Below are positions 1 through 5,947 of a DNA stretch of 5,947 nt, piece after piece. The notes below the pieces were generated by a model. It was not told the DNA's origin and did no database searches. It saw only the letters and a program-made list of their open reading frames with translations. Each line of letters begins with the position of its first letter. Positions within the stretch are counted from its first letter, which is position 1. The DNA is from Humisphaera sp. GTDB taxonomy: Bacteria > Planctomycetota > Phycisphaerae > Tepidisphaerales > Tepidisphaeraceae. The stretch is from assembly GCA_025351525.1 (NCBI GenBank), contig JANXVV010000116.1:1-5947 (forward strand), written 5' to 3'. The position numbers and the translations under genes are program-made.

Positions 1-19
1 TTTTTTTTGGAGAATCAAC

Positions 20-229
20 ATGGCGGAATTTCTTCGTATCGGTCGGCTGGTCATCAATCCGGACCACATCTGCGCGGTTGCCCGGTCGCAGGCGGGCGAT
101 GAGGTGGTCATTTTCATCACCGGTAAAGGGCCGCGCGATACCGGGCATTTCGTGGTCACCGGCGCGGATGCGGAAAAAGCCTGGACCTACCTCAATGGGA
201 GCCAGACCACGATCATCAGTGAAAGTTAA
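20..229 (+). CDS. Small hypothetical protein, 69 residues
   Basis: I do not recognise this protein. The start is well supported: GGAGA at 9-13 lies 6 bases before the ATG at 20, and the frame ends in TAA at 227-229. The sequence reads as a compact, mostly beta fold: a strand-like segment 'IGRLVINPDHICAVARS' (residues 7-23), a second one 'DEVVIFITG' (27-35), a third 'GHFVVTGAD' (42-50), and a short C-terminal helix 'AEKAWTYLNG' (51-60). There is no signal peptide, membrane segment or cysteine pair (one Cys only, residue 18). The layout (an 'I-N-P-D-H-I' turn, then a 'VV..TG' hairpin, then a helix) resembles many short uncharacterised bacterial proteins and, loosely, FlbD-like proteins; I do not assign it to a family. 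Eight T residues at 1-8 precede the ribosome site; they may be the tail of an upstream terminator, but the rest lies outside the window. Confidence 0.75.
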   Translation: MAEFLRIGRLVINPDHICAVARSQAGDEVVIFITGKGPRDTGHFVVTGADAEKAWTYLNGSQTTIISES

Positions 230-251
230 TTCAGGTCTTTTGAAAAATGGA

Positions 252-314
252 TGGCGTGGCCGTCTCGCGCGTGCTTTTTGGCGGAAGAAATGCATGGGCG
301 AGACGCCCATGCCA
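252..314. repeat. Inverted repeat with two ~23-bp arms
   Basis: The arms at 252-274 and 292-314 are inverted copies of each other, with 19 of 23 positions pairing and a 17-base spacer between them. The right arm is itself a perfect palindrome, described separately. The left arm is only a partly self-complementary version of the same sequence. The repeat sits in the non-coding gap (230-389) between the 69-residue gene and the sigma-factor remnant. Read forward, the right arm encodes the peptide 'MGETPMP'. I recall such peptides as typical of spurious ORFs over dispersed palindromic repeats in Planctomycetota and Verrucomicrobiota genomes. Membership of a dispersed family is inference, since only one copy pair is present here. 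Apart from this repeat I see nothing convincing in the gap. Confidence 0.6.
292..312. terminator. Perfect 9-bp GC-rich hairpin, possible weak terminator
   Basis: GCATGGGCG at 292-300 pairs perfectly with CGCCCATGC at 304-312 around the loop AGA. The RNA hairpin would be stable and lies 63 bases after the stop of the 69-residue gene. The downstream sequence CACCTTATTC has no proper run of T, so a classical Rho-independent terminator is doubtful. It is more likely the core of a dispersed palindromic repeat that may happen to act as a transcript end or mRNA stabiliser. Confidence 0.3.
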
Positions 315-389
315 CCTTATTCAAAGCTTCCATTTCCGTAAAATTTAAAAGGGCTGTAAGGCGTCTCCGTCTTGTACGATGACGATCCC

Positions 390-498
390 ATGAGCAGCGC
401 ATTCATCCATGAAACGGACCTCTCGCTTCTGCGTAAATTTACGCAGGCGCGCGATCACGCGGCATTTGCGGAGATCATCCGCCGATATGCGGGCTTGG
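390..498 (+). pseudogene. Truncated N-terminus of an ECF-type RNA polymerase sigma factor
   Basis: The frame from the ATG at 390 begins MSSAFIHETDLSLLRKFTQ and continues with 'ARDHAAFAEIIRRYAGL'. This is the usual opening of ECF/sigma-70 region 2 proteins of the kind abundant in planctomycetes (pattern D-x-x-LL-x-x-F, then RD-x-AAF-x-E-ΦΦ-RRY-x-x-L). The expected continuation (V-Y-x-A-A, the rest of region 2, and region 4) is absent. After Leu at about 495-497 the frame turns into the antisense of the response regulator's 3' end and runs open only by chance to 749. About 36 codons therefore survive of a protein usually 170-200 residues long. An in-frame TTG at 372 would add 6 residues. Neither start has a strong ribosome site; AAGG at 357-360 is the nearest candidate. 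The remnant should be non-functional. An assembly join could give the same picture. Confidence 0.6.
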
Positions 499-503
499 CA
501 ATC

Positions 504-1226
504 TCACTCCCCATTCATACCGGACTGCACCGCATATCGCAGAACTTCGTTGCTGTTTTTCAGATTGAGCTTTATTTTGATGTGATCCCGGTGGGTTTCG
601 ACCGTCTTCATGCTGACGTACAATTTTTCGGCGATTTCGCGGATGCTGTATCCTTGGCCGATCTCCCGAAAGACCTGCAGTTCCCGGTCGCTCAAGCGTC
701 CGAGCGGGGTCACCGCGTTTTCCGAACGCTTGCCGCGCACCGATTTTAAAAGTCGGGCCGCCACGTTTTCGCTGACGTAAATTTCCCCGCCCAGCACCCG
801 GCGAATGGCGTGCATCACTTTCGCGGGCGCTTCTTCTTTCGTGATATATCCGCCGGCACCGGCCCGAATCACGCGCTCGGCATAGAGGGCTTCATCGTGC
901 ATCGACAGCACCAGCGTCGCCAGTTCGGGGCGGCGGATCTTTAATTCCTTAATCAATTGAATGCCGTCCATGCCATTCATCGAAATATCGATGATGGCGA
1001 AATCCGGGTCGGTCGACTCGATCAGTTCCAATGCCGTCATCGCGTTATCCGCCTGGGCACAGACACAAAGATCCGCTTCTTCATTGATCAGTTGCGCAAG
1101 TCCCTGACGCACCATCGGGTGATTGTCGACGAGGATCACCCTTACTTTCCCGCAATCCGCGGCACCTGATGCGTGCTCGTTGTTTGGAAGGACGACCTCC
1201 GCAAGATTTGTAGATGCTTGATTCAT
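504..1226 (-). CDS. NarL/LuxR-family response regulator
   Basis: This 240-residue DNA-binding response regulator is the likely phosphorylation partner of the histidine kinase encoded just upstream. A variable N-terminal stretch of about 26 residues precedes the receiver domain (about 28-145). The phosphoacceptor is Asp80 in 'FAIIDISMNGMDG', with Ser108 (VLSMHD) and Lys130 (GYITK) at the conserved switch positions. The acidic pocket reads Asp34-Asn35 rather than the usual Asp-Asp. The C-terminal LuxR/GerE helix-turn-helix (about 176-235) has the signature 'LSDRELQVFREIGQGYS' and the recognition-helix segment 'YVSMKTVETHRDHIKIKL'. Length and layout are normal for the NarL family. The start overlaps the kinase stop as ATGA, with AGGAGA 4 bases before the ATG; this supports the long start and translational coupling. 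No terminator follows the stop at 504, where sequence runs almost at once into the sigma-factor remnant. Target genes are unknown. Confidence 0.93.
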   Translation of the reverse strand: MNQASTNLAEVVLPNNEHASGAADCGKVRVILVDNHPMVRQGLAQLINEEADLCVCAQADNAMTALELIESTDPDFAIIDISMNGMDGIQLIKELKIRRPELATLVLSMHDEALYAERVIRAGAGGYITKEEAPAKVMHAIRRVLGGEIYVSENVAARLLKSVRGKRSENAVTPLGRLSDRELQVFREIGQGYSIREIAEKLYVSMKTVETHRDHIKIKLNLKNSNEVLRYAVQSGMNGE

Positions 1227-3712
1227 GGAATCTCCTGTTTACCTGGCTCACCACAATTGCTGATCGTACTGACCTCACAAGCCACCACCACACCGCACTT
1301 TTCACCGCACGCGATGGTCAGTATGCCGCCGATCATTTTGGCGCGATAGCGCATGATGCGCATTCCCAATCCATGCGGGCTTCCCGCCACATCGGAAATG
1401 CCGACCCCTTCATCTTCGACGATCAGCTTGAGTTTCCCGCCGGTGGTATGCAGGGTGATGCGGATTCGCTTGGTATTGGCATGTTTGATCGCGTTGGTGA
1501 CGGATTCCTGGGCGATCCGGTACAGATGGGTGGCGACGACATTGTCGGCGACCGGAACCGAAGCCTCGCACTCGAAAGTGCATTCGACTTTCGAATAAGA
1601 TCCCACCCGCGTCGCCAGATCGTTCAGGGCGGCCATCAAACCGTTGGCGGAGGTTTCGACCGGATGCAAACCCCGCGCAAGCGCGCGGGTTTGACCGACC
1701 GCCTGCTGCACCAGTTCGGCGATGCGGCCGGCCTCGGCGGATTCCTCTGCGGTCGCCGCCGCACCACTGAGGGCCTTTGACGCCAATCGCTGTTGCAGCG
1801 ATTTACTCAAAAAGGCGATCCCCGTCAGATGTTGGCCGAGACCATCGTGCAAATCCTGACCGATGCGACGGCGTTCGCGATCGCTGATCAGCAGCACTTC
1901 CTGCTCCAATCGCTTTCGCTCGGTGATATCCCGCTCGATCTCCGAAGACCCGACGATATTTCCCGCCGAATTTTTCACGGATGAGAGAGTCACCGAAATG
2001 TTGATCGGGGAGCCATTTTTCCGCACGCGAATGGCCTCGAACGTCTCGATCCGCTCACCCCGGCCGACTCCTTTCAGCTGCGCCACCACGGTCTGCCAAT
2101 CCTGCGGCGGCACCAGCACGTTGCACCCGTGCCCCAGCATTTCCTGAGCCGAATATCCGTAGATTCGTTCCGCGCCGGAGTTCCAACTGACGATGGTGCC
2201 ATCCAGTGATTTGCCGATGATGGCATCATCGGAAGACTCGACGATCAAAGCCAGGCGGGACAGCTCCGCCTCCGCCGCCTTTAAATCGGTGATGTCCTCG
2301 GCAATCCCCGTGACCCGCAGTGTTTTGCCGGCGGCGTCGCGAATCGGGGATGACCGGCTTCGCACCCACCGAATCTCCCCGCGACGATCCAGAATCCGAT
2401 AGACCGCATCGTAGGATTCAGACGCCTGGCGGCGCATGCACTCAATCGCAATCGGCAAGTCGTCAGGCAAAACGGCGTCCAGAAACGATGCCGCCGAATC
2501 GTACATGCTCTGACACGAGCGCCCCCAAATCGACTCGTAGGCCGGGCTGATATAGAGAATCTTGCCGGTCGCGGAATCCTGAACCCAGACCACTTCCCCG
2601 ATGTTGTCGGCCATCTCGCGGAAGCGCTCCTCGCTCTCGCGAAGCTTCAGATCGGCGCGGGTGCGCTCGGCGATCTGCTCGCGCAGCATCGCGTTGGTCT
2701 GCGCCAGTTCCGCCGTCCGCTGGATGACGCGCAGCTCGAGTTGCTCGTGCGCCTGCCGCAGCAATTCATCGGATCGGCGCAGCGCGTCTTCGGCCTGCTT
2801 TCGCTCGGTGATATTCAGAAAAGTCACGACGGTGCCGGTCCGCCCCGGATGAATCGGGCACGCCACCGGAACGGCGGTGAAAACGGCCCACACCATGGTT
2901 TGGTCGCGCCGCTTGACCCCGATCGTCACCGCTGCCTGCGGTAACCCGGTCGCCAGGCACCGGCTGGCCGGGTAGTCTTCCACCGGGCAAAGCGAGCCAT
3001 CCTCGCGAAAAGTTTCACCCTCAAAATCGGGAATGGTGCGATGGGTGAGAGAGTCCATCGACATGCCGAGGAATTTCAAGCCTTCCGAATTGGCCCCCAT
3101 GAAAAGACCGTCGCTGGCGATTTGAATCACACCGCCCGGCAGCGATTCGATGATATGGCGATGGAGCACTTCGCTGCGCGCGAGGGCGGCGGTCCGCTCG
3201 ATCACCTTCGATTCGAGTTGTTCCTGCGAATGGATGAGGCTCAGCTCCGCCAATTTGCGGGCGGTGATGTCTTCGTGTGCCGCCAACAAAGCGGCGGGAA
3301 GGGCATGGGAAATCGGTAGGATTCGCAGAAGATACCAGCGAGATTCCCTGACGCATTTGCACGGATATTCCAGAATGAAGGCGTCCCGTTCGCCGTTGAT
3401 TACCGAGCGGATTCCATCGGCAACGTCCCGTCCCTCCGCCGCGCCGTTCTCGGAAGCCGTCCCGCAAATTGAAATATAATTCGTTCCGACGCCATACCCC
3501 GGTAAGGTCATCCCAAAGCTCGATGCGAACTCCCGCCAGGCCCGATTGACCGCCAGAATCATCCCGTTCGCATCCAGCACGGCGATATGGGCGGGCAGGG
3601 CGTCCAATACCGCCATCGCTCCACTAGAAAGAGTGAGATTATGAAGTAATGGTTCGTCGACCGAGATTAAATCGGGAGTCGATGAAGTGGATTGCCCGCG
3701 TTGTACGATCAT
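1223..3712 (-). CDS. Multi-PAS sensor histidine kinase, NarX/HPK7-type core
   Basis: This 829-residue kinase has no membrane segment or signal peptide, so it should be a cytoplasmic sensor. Four PAS modules run in order: about 31-153 (ending HEDITARK), 180-304 (ending LNITERK), 357-478 (ending AEDITDLK) and 481-600 (ending ERDITERK). Charged helical linkers join the first to the second and the second to the third. The HisKA_3 dimerisation domain (about 605-680) carries the phosphoacceptor His622 in 'RRRIGQDLHDGLGQHLTG'. The GHKL ATPase domain (about 722-812) shows the N box 'QESVTNAIKHA' (Asn740), the G1 box D767-E-G-V-G771 and the G2 box 'GLGM' (781-784). All catalytic elements are intact. 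The start is the ATG at 3710-3712, with GAGGG 6 bases upstream. Its stop overlaps the regulator gene's start. PAS ligands cannot be predicted; PAS1 has Cys83, Cys118 and Cys120 that might bind a cofactor, which is speculative. Confidence 0.95.
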   Translation of the reverse strand: MIVQRGQSTSSTPDLISVDEPLLHNLTLSSGAMAVLDALPAHIAVLDANGMILAVNRAWREFASSFGMTLPGYGVGTNYISICGTASENGAAEGRDVADGIRSVINGERDAFILEYPCKCVRESRWYLLRILPISHALPAALLAAHEDITARKLAELSLIHSQEQLESKVIERTAALARSEVLHRHIIESLPGGVIQIASDGLFMGANSEGLKFLGMSMDSLTHRTIPDFEGETFREDGSLCPVEDYPASRCLATGLPQAAVTIGVKRRDQTMVWAVFTAVPVACPIHPGRTGTVVTFLNITERKQAEDALRRSDELLRQAHEQLELRVIQRTAELAQTNAMLREQIAERTRADLKLRESEERFREMADNIGEVVWVQDSATGKILYISPAYESIWGRSCQSMYDSAASFLDAVLPDDLPIAIECMRRQASESYDAVYRILDRRGEIRWVRSRSSPIRDAAGKTLRVTGIAEDITDLKAAEAELSRLALIVESSDDAIIGKSLDGTIVSWNSGAERIYGYSAQEMLGHGCNVLVPPQDWQTVVAQLKGVGRGERIETFEAIRVRKNGSPINISVTLSSVKNSAGNIVGSSEIERDITERKRLEQEVLLISDRERRRIGQDLHDGLGQHLTGIAFLSKSLQQRLASKALSGAAATAEESAEAGRIAELVQQAVGQTRALARGLHPVETSANGLMAALNDLATRVGSYSKVECTFECEASVPVADNVVATHLYRIAQESVTNAIKHANTKRIRITLHTTGGKLKLIVEDEGVGISDVAGSPHGLGMRIMRYRAKMIGGILTIACGEKCGVVVACEVSTISNCGEPGKQEIP
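1231..1236 (-). promoter_or_regulatory. Shine-Dalgarno for the response regulator, inside the kinase gene
   Basis: AGGAGA on the minus strand lies 4 bases before the regulator's ATG (1224-1226) and within the last codons of the kinase (K-Q-E-I-P-stop). Kinase stop and regulator start share the ATGA overlap at 1223-1226. The arrangement fixes the regulator start and suggests coupled translation giving balanced amounts of the two partners. Confidence 0.8.
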
Positions 3713-3718
3713 GGTGGG

Positions 3719-3723
3719 CCCTC
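3719..3723 (-). promoter_or_regulatory. Shine-Dalgarno for the histidine kinase
   Basis: GAGGG on the minus strand stands 6 bases ahead of the ATG at 3710-3712. It is the only good ribosome site near the 5' end of the kinase frame and supports that start. Only about 30 poorly conserved residues precede the first PAS domain. Confidence 0.6.
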
Positions 3724-3771
3724 GTGGCCGCGCGAAGGTGACCGCGTCGTTGCGGATTCACGTTGGGTTTG

Positions 3772-3800
3772 AATATACACAATATTGCGCTAAGAGTCAC
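3772..3800 (-). promoter_or_regulatory. Candidate sigma70-like promoter of the kinase-regulator operon
   Basis: On the minus strand, GTGACT (3795-3800, four of six matches to TTGACA) and TATATT (3772-3777, five of six matches to TATAAT) are separated by 17 bases. Transcription would start near 3765, leaving a leader of about 50 bases before the kinase ATG. It lies in an AT-richer pocket of the 135-bp gap between alaS and the kinase. No intrinsic terminator is visible in that gap, so read-through from alaS is also possible. The call rests on motif matching alone in an organism whose promoter consensus is unknown. Confidence 0.35.
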
Positions 3801-3847
3801 GGGGTGGGAACTGGAATTGTCGAATTGCGATTGCGGCACACAAGCAA

Positions 3848-5947
<2,100 letters not shown>

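Noticed and set aside
78..341. 87-residue plus-strand frame overlapping the 69-residue gene
   Set aside because: It is a frame-shifted shadow of the 69-residue gene that runs on into the palindromic repeat; Arg/Pro-rich and without a ribosome site.
339..344. TAAAAT as a -10 box for the sigma-factor remnant
   Set aside because: No acceptable -35 element occurs 16-18 bases upstream, and AT-rich hexamers of this kind are common in gaps.
504..749. Downstream part of the plus-strand frame that starts with the sigma-factor fragment
   Set aside because: It is the antisense of the response regulator's helix-turn-helix; it is open only by chance and has no sigma-factor similarity.
1214..1780. 188-residue open frame on the plus strand
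   Set aside because: It lies opposite the ATPase and HisKA_3 coding sequence of the kinase; its Gly/Asp/Arg-rich sequence has no domain signature.
3780..3847. Possible intrinsic terminator after alaS
   Set aside because: Only short direct repeats (GAATTG, ATTGCG) are present, with no GC-rich stem followed by a T-run on the minus strand.

Overview
The window is a GC-rich bacterial stretch. The gene types suggest the Planctomycetota/Verrucomicrobiota (PVC) group. The clues are the style of the extracytoplasmic-function (ECF) sigma-factor N-terminus near 390-498, a multi-PAS NarL-type two-component pair, and a short palindromic repeat whose translated shadow reads 'MGETPMP', a string I associate with junk ORFs over interspersed repeats in those genomes. 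This assignment comes from recognition, not from a search, and is moderate at best.

Left part (1-503, plus strand). A small 69-residue protein of unknown function (20-229) has a clear ribosome binding site. It is followed by a non-coding gap holding an inverted repeat with a perfect 9-bp palindrome. Next come the first ~36 codons of an ECF sigma factor (390-498). Its reading frame loses all sigma similarity just past 498, at a point only about 5 bp from the end of the next, convergent gene. This looks like a rearrangement or deletion junction.

Centre (504-3712, minus strand). A two-gene signalling operon encodes an 829-residue soluble histidine kinase with four PAS domains and a HisKA_3/HATPase core. 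A 240-residue NarL/LuxR-family response regulator follows. Stop and start overlap as ATGA, with a Shine-Dalgarno inside the end of the kinase gene, so the two are probably translationally coupled. The kinase would sense an internal cue through its PAS domains and phosphorylate Asp80 of the regulator, which then binds DNA through its C-terminal helix-turn-helix. The signal and target genes cannot be read from the window.

Right part (3848-5947, minus strand). The C-terminal ~699 residues of alanyl-tRNA synthetase (alaS) include the editing domain with its zinc-binding HxxxH/CxxxH residues and the glycine-rich C-Ala domain. The N-terminal catalytic part lies beyond the window edge. The 135-bp gap between alaS and the kinase has no evident terminator and carries a plausible sigma70-like promoter, so the signalling operon may have its own promoter, read-through from alaS, or both. 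A 63-codon patch of alaS (5501-5689) has strikingly different codon use from the sequence just after it.

I see no CRISPR array, transposase, tRNA or rRNA. Nothing here amounts to a clearly new biological system; the truncated sigma gene is the most interesting oddity.
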